A stretch of 57,562 nt of DNA, from assembly GCA_002245135.1 (NCBI GenBank), contig NGBS01001191.1, forward strand, positions 1 through 57,562, written 5' to 3'. Origin of the DNA: Proteromonas lacertae. Its lineage: Eukaryota; Sar; Bigyra; Opalinata; Proteromonadidae. Each line of letters opens with the position of its first letter. Within the stretch, counting starts at the first letter, position 1. Position numbers and translations under genes: made by a program. Positions 34,069 to 46,000 of the stretch are shown here, piece by piece. Under the pieces are notes generated by a model, which made no database searches, was not told where the DNA came from, and saw only the letters and a program-made list of their open reading frames with translations.

Positions 34069-34575
34069 TTATATTCCTTGATAAAAGATTTCGTATTGTG
34101 GAACTCTGTTCTTTGGAATTGGTGATTCAACAATGTACTTTCCATACAAGCCTCCTTTATATATAACTTCGACTAGATCAATAAAATCTTGCTTTATTTG
34201 AAAGGCACCTATCCATTTTGTATGATCTTGAGTTCTAAAATCAACTTTTATATGTCTTGCATTGAAAAAGAAAACTGTTGCTGGTATTAGTGTTATATCG
34301 AAATATTGAATGTATAATGGTATATCATCTGCTTCTACAACACAGATTCTTGCCATTTTTGATAAAACATGTGAACATTTTGCTAACTATATTGGTTATT
34401 ATTAATCAACTATACAATGTCATCCTGTTCCATACACACTGGATCGTCTTCTTTACCAAATCTCAAAACTAATACCTATAATATAAAAATTTTCGAGATA
34501 TACTTTATCTTCTGTTGTTCTTATAGCTCTGTCAACTTCTTCTTTCGTTTTCAACCTCTCTAGACGTGAAACCAT
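34069..34575 (-). CDS. TXNL4B: TXNL4B/DIM2 thioredoxin-like splicing protein
   Basis: This is a Dim1-family thioredoxin fold without CxxC, associated with pre-mRNA splicing. Three exons are separated by introns of 28 nt (34476-34503) and 29 nt (34387-34415). The spliced protein reads MVSRLERLKTKEEVDRAI, VLVLRFGKEDDPVCMEQDDI, LAKCSHVLSKMARICVVEAD, YIQYFDITLIPATVFFFNA, KQDFIDLVEVIYKGGLYGK and ends VPQYEIFYQGI. TXNL4B-specific matches are VYTQYFDISYIPSTVFFFNG, KQDFIDLIEVIYRGAMRGK and the end YDLLYQDI. TXNL4A lacks these. At about 150 aa it is complete. Confidence 0.94.
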
Positions 34576-34600
34576 GAAAAAAACAAAAAATGAATGAAAA

Positions 34601-34612
34601 TTTTCGCACCGA
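34601..34612 (+). promoter_or_regulatory. Putative promoter motif TTTTCGCACCGA between TXNL4B and kinase
   Basis: The 12-mer is identical to the one upstream of NEDD1. Here it lies in a 58-bp gap between two divergent start codons, 21 bp upstream of the kinase ATG in the same orientation as at NEDD1, and 25 bp from the TXNL4B ATG in reverse orientation. Confidence 0.45.
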
Positions 34613-34633
34613 GAATATCTGTTTTTCTGATAA

Positions 34634-35856
34634 ATGGGTAATTGCTTAAATGATGGTGATTATGATAGTGTAGAGAATCCACAATGCAAGTATATTTCAA
34701 CATATTTTATTAAAATGAGGCCTGTGTCTATTAAAATCAAAGAAGGAGTTATAGTGAGAGTGTATAAAAATATTATTATGATTATAATTAGTAAATCGAT
34801 GAATGATTTTTATGAATTCAAGAAAGAAATAGGAAAAGGAGCAACAGGATCAGTGTTTTTGTGTATAGAGAAGGGAGTTGGTATGAAAATTATAAAATTT
34901 TGTTACTATAAAATAGGTCACAAATATGCAATTAAAAAAATGCTAAAACCACAAAAGAAGAAAAAAGAATTTCAAGACACAATAAAAAATGAAGAGATTC
35001 TCTCATCCTCTGTATTATAATAAGTAATTATAAAACTTAGTTATTTCATCCAAATGTAATAAAATGTTATGGATGTTATAAAGATGATAATTATTATTAC
35101 ATCATACAGGAATATGCTCAAGGAGGTGATTTATGTGATTTTGTAAATAAAACAGATGGAATATCAGTATCAGAAACAAGACAGATTATAAGGACGTTAT
35201 TATTTACAATAGTTTATTGTCATTATAATGAAATCATTCATAGAGATGTAAAACCAGAAAATATATCATTTTTATATAAAATCTAAAAGATTTCTTTAAT
35301 TATTATTTTTTGTTACATACTATTAACAAGAAGAAATGATATTGATTCAATTAAATTAACAGATTTTGGATTAGCATCTCTAAAAGTAGGAAATGAAGTA
35401 TATATATATTATGAATTTGTTTTTTATCTATAATAGAATACAAGTGGTATATGCGGTACACCAGAATATATTGCACCTGAAATACTTCAAAATTCATCCT
35501 ATAATTACAAAGTTGATATTTGGTCAGTAGGAGTAATAACATACTTTTTGATATGTAATACAAATCCATTTATTGATTCTAAATTTAAAAATAAAATTGC
35601 ACCATTGTTAAGAAATATATGTAGAGGTGCTTATAATTTGAATAATCCCAAATTGAAAGATGTTCCTAAATCGTTGAAGAAATTTATCAAGTTTTTGCTT
35701 GTACTTGATCCTTCTAGAAGGCCAACAGCTGACCAAGCATTACATCACGAATTTATGCTAGAAGATTTTGAAAATCTATCTGGTGATGCTACTACTGATA
35801 TAGTTGAATATAATTGGATGATAATCAGAAGATATCAGACTAGACAGAGATGGAAG

Positions 35857-35897
<41 letters not shown>

Positions 35898-35971
35898 CAT
35901 AGTTGGCAATATCAATTCGTTTCTGTGTAAGTTTATTGAAGAAATTTCTTATACATATTGTTATTCATTAG
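34634..35971 (+). CDS. CaMK-like Ser/Thr protein kinase, N-myristoylation signal
   Basis: The N-terminus MGNCLNDG fits N-myristoylation plus palmitoylation, so membrane targeting is likely. Kinase motifs in order are glycine loop IGKGATGSVF, VAIK-type YAIKKM (after a 36-37-nt intron ending near 34917), YYIIQEYAQGGDLCDF, catalytic loop HRDVKPEN, DFG in LTDFGLA, APE in GICGTPEYIAPEI, VDIWSVGVI, and SRRPTADQALHHEF. All catalytic residues are present, so it should be active. The style is CaMK/CDPK-like, but no EF hands follow. The join after VKPEN (35262-35336) is odd: an in-frame stop must be removed, yet no GT donor is seen. The last intron is a long TA repeat, and the protein ends LIHIVIH. The N-terminal exon structure is uncertain. 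Confidence 0.85.
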
Positions 35972-36132
35972 ATAAATTTAATAGTAAATAAATACTTTTT
36001 CTTCCTTCATTGGTATGTTTTTAAGTATTAAAAGAAAACAAATAGAGTTTCTCGCAAGTTTTAAACACATTTTTATTTTATGGTGTGCCAAAACATACTC
36101 CATACACCCAATATTTGAAAAAAGACAGTTAG

Positions 36133-36996
36133 ATGTCTTTTATCGACCGAACCTCAGTTGAGCTTATGAGCTCTCTAGATCCAAGCCCATTTAGTGATTT
36201 GGATCCTAGTTTGAGTATATATTATCACAAATAACTCGTAGATGATAATTTTCAAGTCGTTTATGAAAGAGAATGTCCATTTCAAATTGAAGCAGTATTT
36301 AACTATTCATTGCTATGCATTTTAGAGAAGAGTATCGAATCAAGGATCATTAGAGAATTTTTCTGTCAAAATATTAGTTCAAGTATATCATTTTATAAAT
36401 TTATAATATGTTCTAGATAAATGATAACACATTACAAGTTGTAAAAATTGAATTAATGAAAGAACAAGATTTGTTTTTTCATTATACTTATTCTTGTGCT
36501 TATACCGATTTTCAACTTCTTCAAAAGGATCAGAAACTAACAATAGGTTTTGAAGATTATCCAAATCTATTGATTAAAGTAATAAAAGACTGTATTGCCT
36601 CTCCAATGGAGTATTAATACACAATCTTATTTATTAATAGTCATTTGGCAATATTATCTCATGATGATTCACTTTTACATGCTAAATTTGTTAGAAATAT
36701 GGAATTTAAATATGTTGAACTACTATCTATTGATTTTCTTCCATCACCTTTAGATTATGTCAAAAGAATTGTTACATATAAATATAATACTGCAAAAGCA
36801 TCTTTATTAATATCACAGACAAAGCTTTATGTATATTGATTTATGCTTTTATTCATTTTAATAGGAATTAATGAATATAGTGAAAAATAAAAATCCATCG
36901 TTATTGCATTTCATGAAAGCATCACCTGCTGCTGGTATTCCTCAGACAATGAACAATACAGCTTCTTCATTTAGAATAGCTTCTAAACAGCTTTAA
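36133..36996 (+). CDS. SAS6L: SAS-6-like protein (SAS6L), no coiled coil
   Basis: SAS-6 family proteins build the ninefold cartwheel of centrioles; the short paralogue SAS6L lacks the coiled coil and marks flagellar or apical structures in several protists. Exons are 36133-36214, 36242-36294, 36326-36382, 36417-36610, 36641-36830 and 36865-36996, all with GT-AG introns of 27-34 nt. The spliced text follows the SAS-6 head domain: ECPFQIEARRVSNQG, VKIELMKEQDLFFHYTYSC, YTDFQLLQKDQKLTIGFEDY, LLIKVIKDC, AILSHDDSLLHAKFVRNMEF, VELLSIDFLPSPLDYVKRIV. Human SASS6 has [31 protein letters not shown] and [20 protein letters not shown] in the same order. The protein ends soon after the head (about 235 aa), so it is SAS6L rather than SAS-6. 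Confidence 0.82.
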
Positions 36997-37092
36997 ATTT
37001 ATATTCTTTGTGTTATATTGAATTAAAATCATTTTTCTTTTCAAAAACACAAAATAATTGATAAAAAAACGAATAGTTTAAATTAATTACAT

Positions 37093-40000
37093 TTATTCTT
37101 TTGAATTTTGTACAACTTCATTAGATTTACTAACAATAAGAGTTTTCTCATGAACTACGACAGTATTGCTAGTTCCAACTTTCAAAGTACCTCCACTTAA
37201 ATAACTATCTTTACTTTCAGATTTATTAGATCTATTAGATGTGTCAGATTTATAATCAAGTGATGCAGGAGTAAATATTCCTTTTATTTGTGGCAAAGTG
37301 GTAGAATCTGATGGTGTTGCATATAGATATTGACTATTCTTACCCAATCGAGACATTTTCCCTTCTTCTTCTTTCCCAGAAGATCCTTTTGATTTAGACA
37401 TATCCAATTTTTCACCTTTTATCATATACTTACTTGAAACTAAAGATGCAGTGGAAACAACACTATGTCTGGCTGGTGGACCACCATTCTGTAATGTTGT
37501 ATGTAAACTATGCTTTATATATGTAGAATTACTTTCACTAGCAACCAAATAAGCACTACCATTTGATTGATCTGGTTTTAAAATATTCTCATATAATGAA
37601 GTATTTATTTGCCTTGGTTGTAGTTGTTCTACTTGTGAATTTCTTTGGATTGATGATTTTATTAATTTAGTATTTATATTAACATGAACCATATCATTAT
37701 CACCTTTAGTTGCTGTTGTTGGAATTCTATGCTTATTTGCATCCTTTATTACTTTCTCATTTGTTACTGTTATTGGAGATTTACAAACTGAGTATTCGTC
37801 AGATTCACCAGAATTAGAATCTTTTGCATTTCTAGTATTTAAATAGTACAAGTAAATCTTCTGTCCAATAATAATGACTGATATTAATGTAGCAATTAAT
37901 GATATTCCCATTCCCAAAATAATCACTTTCATGTTATAATCATTTAGATAAATCAATGTTGGTGATATTACTAATACTCCAAACATTAAAAAATATATAT
38001 TAAGGAGTTATAATAGGCAATGAAAAGTCAAAAAAAAAGATATATATTAATATAGAAGAGTAAGTGATACTCATTGATTCATTAAACTCATAATCAGCAT
38101 TTCTTAGTCTGAAACTCGTATAAAGTAACATTAAATAGAATATCACTAAAAACAATGCTGCAACTACTACACAAACTATATTGTAAGAACAATCTTTAGT
38201 AATTACATTCCTTGATATATTTGTTTGAGATTCATCAATAGTTGTACTTATTCTAATAAATAAAAATAACAATTATAATATTAATACTCTGCTGGAAAAG
38301 AAAATGTCCATATTGTAAGATAAACAGTATAAACAATCACAATCACGATTATATTGTAAATCAAATCAAATGGTGAAACTGTTACTCTTTTTATTCCTGT
38401 ATTATTCAACACTTTATGAACTTTCCATATTTTAATAAACAGAGTTGAAAGAATAAAACATACAGATAATAGTAAATGAGATAGTTGAGCACTACAGGAT
38501 AATGGAGTATCTGCAAATGAAACAATGGATAATCCTGCTAAAGAAAGAGAAATTGAACCAAGTATAACCATTATACAAAAAGAAGCAAAAGCTCTTCTGA
38601 TTATTTTTGATCTTCTTTTCCATATGATAAATATTGCAAAACATAGATTAATTATTATATTAATTGCAATAAATAAATATAAAAAGATAGTAACTGTATT
38701 GGAAACTTCATATAACACAGTAGGAGGTCCAAAATAAGGTAATTCTATATTTTCACTTCTATAAACAGTTGAATAAGTGTCAATTACTGAAATCGTTAAA
38801 TGATTATTTATTACTCCAAAATAAAAATCAATTTTCACTTCATTTGATGTATCAAGTATTGCATTTAATCCATAATTCACAAAACTAGTCTTATACAACA
38901 AATACCTAAATAACTCATAATCAACATCTTTTATATCACCATATTTTTCTTTATACAGTTTTATTCCATGAGAAATTAAGTTCATTGACAAAGATGACGA
39001 ATAAACAATTCCATTGGTTTTCATTTGACCAAATGAATTTGAATTCATAGTTTGTTGGTAATGTCTCATAAAGGAATTAATTGGCATGTATGAAAAAGTT
39101 ACATATTGTTTTACTAATATGTCTTGGTAATCTATCATTGTATCATAACTGGGAAACATAAATAACATTTGGCTAATTGATTTTTTTAGACCTACATTAT
39201 CATATGTAGTTATAATATTTCTAATACATTCATTATTCACCAACATTACGATTACTATATATATATATATATATACATATAACTATTGAATATTTATACT
39301 TAAAATTTTCTCATTTGTTATTAGATATCTACGAAAAATCTGTGATAGAATCTCTTCAGTTTTTGAACAAATATCAATTTCTGCAGCATCAACAACTACA
39401 TTTGTATTATTTAATTCACTTTTCAATAAACTACATGTAGAAAATATTAAGATTAACTTCAAAAAATTATAGAAAAAAAAAGATATATTGGACAGCTTGG
39501 CATAGAAATCAGCAGTATTTTATTTATGAATAATTTGGCAAGCTGATCACTTATTATATCACTTACAACACTATCAATCAATGATAATGAAATGATATTA
39601 GATTGTAACATTGTTTCTTTTGTAGCAGCTGCTAATGAAAAGAGAATTGTTTTATTGAAATCATATCTTACTGCTTCTAAATGTGATGGCATTAAAAATG
39701 TAATAAATGCGAAATATTTCTCCTGATTCTCTACTAAAATCAATTTCAATTCATCAATTGTTTTGTATTTCTTACTATATAACACATAATTGTTGGTATA
39801 AATATCCTCCTTGTTAATCTCATTAATTTGATACAAAAATGCTAAAAATGCATTAATACCAATCTCATAATCATCTTCTGAAAAGACAAACAAGAATTTT
39901 ATCTGATCAGAATTAAATGAAACACTTTCGACATTAAACATACACTTTTGATCACTTAAATATGGATCAAAATTATAAGCAAATATTGGACTGTCTTGAT

Positions 40001-43000
40001 AATATACAATTTCAAACTTTTCTATTTGATAATTATAGTGTTCTATGAAATATAATTGTTCTAATTTTCTTCCTGGAGTTAATGTGCATGGACCATATGG
40101 ACTTAAAACACTTATTTTTTGATTTAATACAGCGAAAAAGTTACTATCCAAATCATAATTCCCAGATCTATATAATATATCTTTTAATATCAAAAATGAT
40201 GTTAAACCGATATAACTTGGGTATTCTACTCTATACTTATCAGAATAGATAGTGAAAAAGAAATTATTCACATCTACTGCTAAATTTACATAATTAGGAT
40301 TCAAATTAGGATTGTTTTTATCTCCTAAACTCTGAAAATATGAAGAGAAGAAATAAAAACCATCCATTAAATACGTCATATTATCATCAATCTGTAAAGA
40401 TGATAAATCAGTGATAATTATTCTATCATTTGTATTAAAACCTTCTATAAATGACTTTAATACAACACTACCAATATAAGGAACTGGTCCAAATAGCAGC
40501 AAGATAGTATCATCACTCTCTTTCATATATTTATGAATTGGAGAATATGTTGATTTATCATTAATATCAAAGGAAAAAGTAACAATAACTGAAAAGGGAT
40601 AACTATTTAACTGATTATATAAGGGAACAATAAAATCACTATATGATATAGAATAGATAATTGTCAAACTCTTATTATGACTTAATACGAAATTACTTAC
40701 ATGATAACCTATTTCATAAGGAAAGTAATTCATAAAAATGATATTATTTTCACATCACTTCACCACTATAAGGTAATAACTGTAACATTATTTTGTTGGT
40801 TAAATATAAAAGAGGTAAAAAATATTGTGAAACTATCGAATAATCGATTACACTAAAGAAAATAGTTGCTTTTAAATCAGAGAAGCTAGAAATAATATCT
40901 TTATAATAATATTTCTCTAAATGTATAAATTTGTTCATCAATCCTGTATTATTATTGACACTAATCACTAATCTTTCAATAGCTATATAATATGCTTTTT
41001 CATAAAACGTAATATCATGGAGAGGACTTTCAAATATAAATCCAATTTGAAACACATCCATAGTTTTTATATATTCGGCATCTCCCTGTGAATCAGAATT
41101 ATAATAATCAACATAACTGTATTGATTTGTATTTGATTCATATTTATAACACATTTCATATGCTCTATGTAATTTTGAACTAATTACAGATTTTCCATTA
41201 TTTGTATAATAAATAGTTCTTGAAAGAGTGTTAGTTATTGACATTGATATAATCCATAAGCAGTTTCAAATGAATAACTATAAATAGACAAAGATTCTAT
41301 TTCTTCTTTACTGTAATATGAATATAAATAATTTATAAATTCAACATATATCAATCCAACAAATGATTCTTCATTGAATGGTAAGGAATATATTTCTACT
41401 GGACAATAGTTATTCATTAACATCTCAGTTGTATTACTATCAAATATATAGTCTCTTCTATTCACTTCTTCTCTTTTAATATCTCTATTATATGTAGCAA
41501 CAATGTAACTGTGTATATTGGATTTACATTTATCAATATTTTTCAGCGCATAATTCATTGGATCACAGTAATAGACATCTATTGAAGACTTTATTTCATT
41601 ATTCATATTGATACCACATATACTATCAGCAAAATACTTTAAAACAGGTTTATGCAACATACAAATAATATTCTGTGCTTTAATTAATACAGTATACTCA
41701 TTCATAAATGTATCAATTTCAGTCTTATAATCTTCATTATTGATCAAATAGTATGCTATTGGAGAATCTTTAAACTTCTCTTTAATATTGTTTATTAACA
41801 CATCCCCATTCTTTGAATAAACAATTACTATCTTTTCAATATACTTTTTATTGGTTATATGCTCAATAATTGGATATACTATTTGATTAGCACTAGTTGA
41901 AGAAAATATATTCTTTGAAATAACACATTCTAGTATTGGATGGATTGAAAAGAATAATACATTAGTGTCTTTAATATACTCTTCAACTATTTCATATTCA
42001 TGATAAAATAAACCACCAATTATAATTCTCAAATTCTCAAATTTCACTAATTCACTATATGCCTTTTTATAATCATTTTCTGTCACACAATTATATGTTG
42101 TTATTACTATATTCAAATTATTTGTTAAATAGTAATAATTAATTGCATTTACAATAGTTAAAACCACTTGTCTTGTATAATCCATTTCTGTATCATCATT
42201 TATGTTGAAAGTTAAACCAATTCTATTTATACCAATCTTCTTTGTAAGCGCTGTATTATTATCTCTATCTATTAGACAAATTGAACCTGTTTGACTATCA
42301 TCAAACCATGGATAAGGAATAGAAAATGATTCTAAAGTTGAATTGTATATTTTTATTAATTCAACTTCTCTATTTTCATTTGCAAATAGCAAATAAAGTG
42401 GATTTCTAGATGTTAAATATCTACTTATAAAATCTATTTTACCCAAATTTGTCAATATATCAAAATCACCAATTGTTTCAATCATTCTTAAGAGTAGTTC
42501 CATTGCATTATATCCCAAATAATTATATCTATTTGGGATTTGACTATATATTTTTTTAAATCCATCTTCAAATCCATTCATCATAACCTCATTCATTCCA
42601 GTAACATAGTCTTCAATTGAATATACATTCACAACATAATAACTTGAATTATAATAATAATCGTATAGACTTGTTGTAGCAAATAAAAGAGAATCTTCAC
42701 TTTTAGATGATAAGAAATTGAATACTGATGGATTTAATAATGTTATTGTATTAAAAATAAATACTCTAAAAGATATTGACTTATCTAATACATCCTTTAA
42801 ATATAAAACAGAAGGATTATCAACAACTAAACTATTTATACCTAATATCCTTGAATAGCTTCTAATCATATTTGCAAATAAGTTATACTTGCTTTCTGTT
42901 AATAATATGAAATAATTAATTCTTCTAATATAGAAATGATTAATCACAGTTGAAACTTGGTTTATTTTACTATTCACTGTTGAAATTATATGTGAACTAC

Positions 43001-46000
43001 ATACTCCTGGATCTCCATAGAATGATAACAACACTTTGTTATACTTAATCAATATAGGAGACATTAGTTTTATACAATCAATTCCACTACATCCAATAAA
43101 TGCAACTACATTTTCATCTTTAGCCAATTCTGTAATTTCGTTAATATTAAATCTTACATCTGTATCAATAATATGTGTGTTTAAAATCATTTTATTATAT
43201 TTTGTAGATAAAACATAGTGTAATCCTGTATATATCTCAAAAATATTATCTGAACCATCATTTATATAAACTATTTTCTTGATTGTCAATTGTTCTATAT
43301 CATTGTCATGATAAACATCACATGCTATTGGTTCTAAATCTCTATCAAAGAATAGATAATATGGATCAGGCTTTATTTTATCACTTTCATATTCCAATTT
43401 TACTCCAATTCTATTATTAGAATCATTATAAAATTTACCAATTCTAATATTTCTGGTAAGATAATTTGATTTATCAAGATCAATAATACCTTCAGGAGAA
43501 TAGTAACTAAAATTTGTATTTGATCTATCACTAATACTATCGTTCTTTTCGTGATTGATTTTATAATAAAACTCTGTTAAAAAACCTCCTATATAAAACA
43601 ATGAACTAACATTAACCTCATTAATATAACTAAATATTGTTGAATTAGTCCAGATAGTATTGTAAGAAAGATTATAACTTGGCAAATAATTACACATTAT
43701 ATAATTGTTCATTAAGTATTCAACAGGATATTTCTGTGCTTCAAAATAATCCATATTTAAATCGAAAACAACATACTTGAAAGAAGGAAATAAAACTGAA
43801 TATTGATATAATTCATTATAGAATTTATATGTAGATTCTGATATAGTATATAATACAAAAGCATATTCAGTATCATTATTACTAAGCTCATCAAAAAATA
43901 GTCTCAATTTCGCAGCATCACTAAATATGTATGATGAAAATACATTCATAAAGTGAGTTTTCATTATATACTCATATGCCTCATCTAAATACCATTCAAA
44001 TCTATCAGATATTAACACTGTATGCCTAATAGCAGTTGTATCTAAATATTGAGCAATGGCTATTAATTTTTGATGTAAAACTGTTCCTAAAATTATAAAA
44101 TTCTTTGAATAACATTCTGGATAATTAACATCATAAAAATAATAAAACGAAGTGTTTGTATTATTTATTTCCCTAGAAATTAACGTTTCTAGCTACAGTA
44201 GATGGATAACCACCAAATACTGCTACATATTTCTTTTCAACAAGTGTATGAAGTAAATATCTAAATGTATCAACATCATCTCCACAATTATAATAATCCA
44301 AGACATATTTTACATCATCACTCATTAGATGAACAAAATAATTAGAAGCCAAAGTTAATGCATATATTACACTTGAATATGTTTCTTTATAAAAGCCAGA
44401 ATATGGATGAATTACACCAATATGAATAGTATTAGGAAATTCAACTGCTTTGCCATTAACACAAATGTAATACTTATGTTGATATAAAGCAGAATATGGA
44501 GTAGGTATATATATATCAGCACCTTCATTCACTTGCACTATTTTTGTATGATTTTTATTATATGTTCTTAGATAAGTAACTTGAGCTGTGTATAAATCTT
44601 TAGTTATATGAATTCGACCAATTACTGTATTGTATGAATTTATTAATGTTGTATTTTTGATTTTAGAAAATGAATTCGTATTACCATTTCTATAATTCTC
44701 ATACAATATTTTCATAAAAGTATATAACACTGCACTATCATCATCAAATAATCCATCAATACCTATATGACTTTTAATAATATCTAAATAATGAAGGTTT
44801 TCTTCAATATTAAGTCTTGGATTGTAATTAACCAGAAAATATAAATGGTAGTATGATATTCTATCTCTTAACATCAAATAAGTGAAATCTGGAGAATTAT
44901 TAATCAATAAGTAATATGGTAAATCCCAATTATCATCATAGATATATTTATAGAAATATAAAATCATCTTTTCCAAAATATCTATTTCATCAACTAGTAA
45001 GACTATTAACCCACCATTATTAATCTCACTTCTAATTGTTTCAAACAACCTGTAATATGATTGTTGAGTTAAATCATCAGTTATTACATTAGACACAAAA
45101 TGTTTAACATCATAAAATTCTAAATATGGTTTTAACATATTTATATAATCTTGAGAATAAACATGTTGATCTACAATAATTGAAATAGGCAAAGACCATT
45201 TCTGTAGTAAATAGAATAAAGACATTATTTCTTGACTGATGATTGTTCCTCCAATTATACTATAATAATTATAATATTATAATATTATATACATATTTTT
45301 CAAACACATTTCTCCATTTGATTGATATGGAGTAATTAATGGAATATCTTTCTCAACAAGATAATCATCAAAAAACAATAGACAATCTTTATAATAACAT
45401 CCTATGATTGATGTAAAATTGAACTTATCTAACAACTCATCTAGTTGGGTTTTATATGTAGTTGGTGGTATATTAGATTTAAATGTAAATGGAATAATTC
45501 TCTATAATAATAAATAAATCAACATATATACGATATAAACATGACTCAAAGATATTAAATCATAAGATGCAGCTGAAGCTCCATACAATGTAACTACATC
45601 ATGCAAATTGTCTTTATCATAAAGATATAACGAATTATAAGCAGTTTGTTTATATAAAACACCATAGCTGCATTTATATACAAATGTATTTAAATCACTT
45701 GGATTAAAAATATCTTCTGGATATACTACTCTCTTATTTTCATCATAAGTTGTATATAAAAATGGATAAACAGTTGAAGAAGATTGATGTTTAATAGTGA
45801 ATGTTTCATTCACAATTTTAATAACAAATATATAAGATAACATGGATGGATTTTCATCAATTGTAACAACACCTTTTGGAGATATAATACTATCATAAGC
45901 ACCACTTTTAATATATTCTAATGTAATATAATAATTAAGTAAATAGGTAGGGAAATAGAAATGACCATCTTTAGAAAATGGGAATGTAGTGTTGTAAGTT

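Noticed and set aside
35870-35909. (TA)n tract as an origin or regulatory element
   Set aside because: It sits between a GT donor and a CATAG acceptor, so it is the body of the kinase's last intron. Similar TA tracts fill other introns (17144-17166, 29940-29961, 39250-39275).
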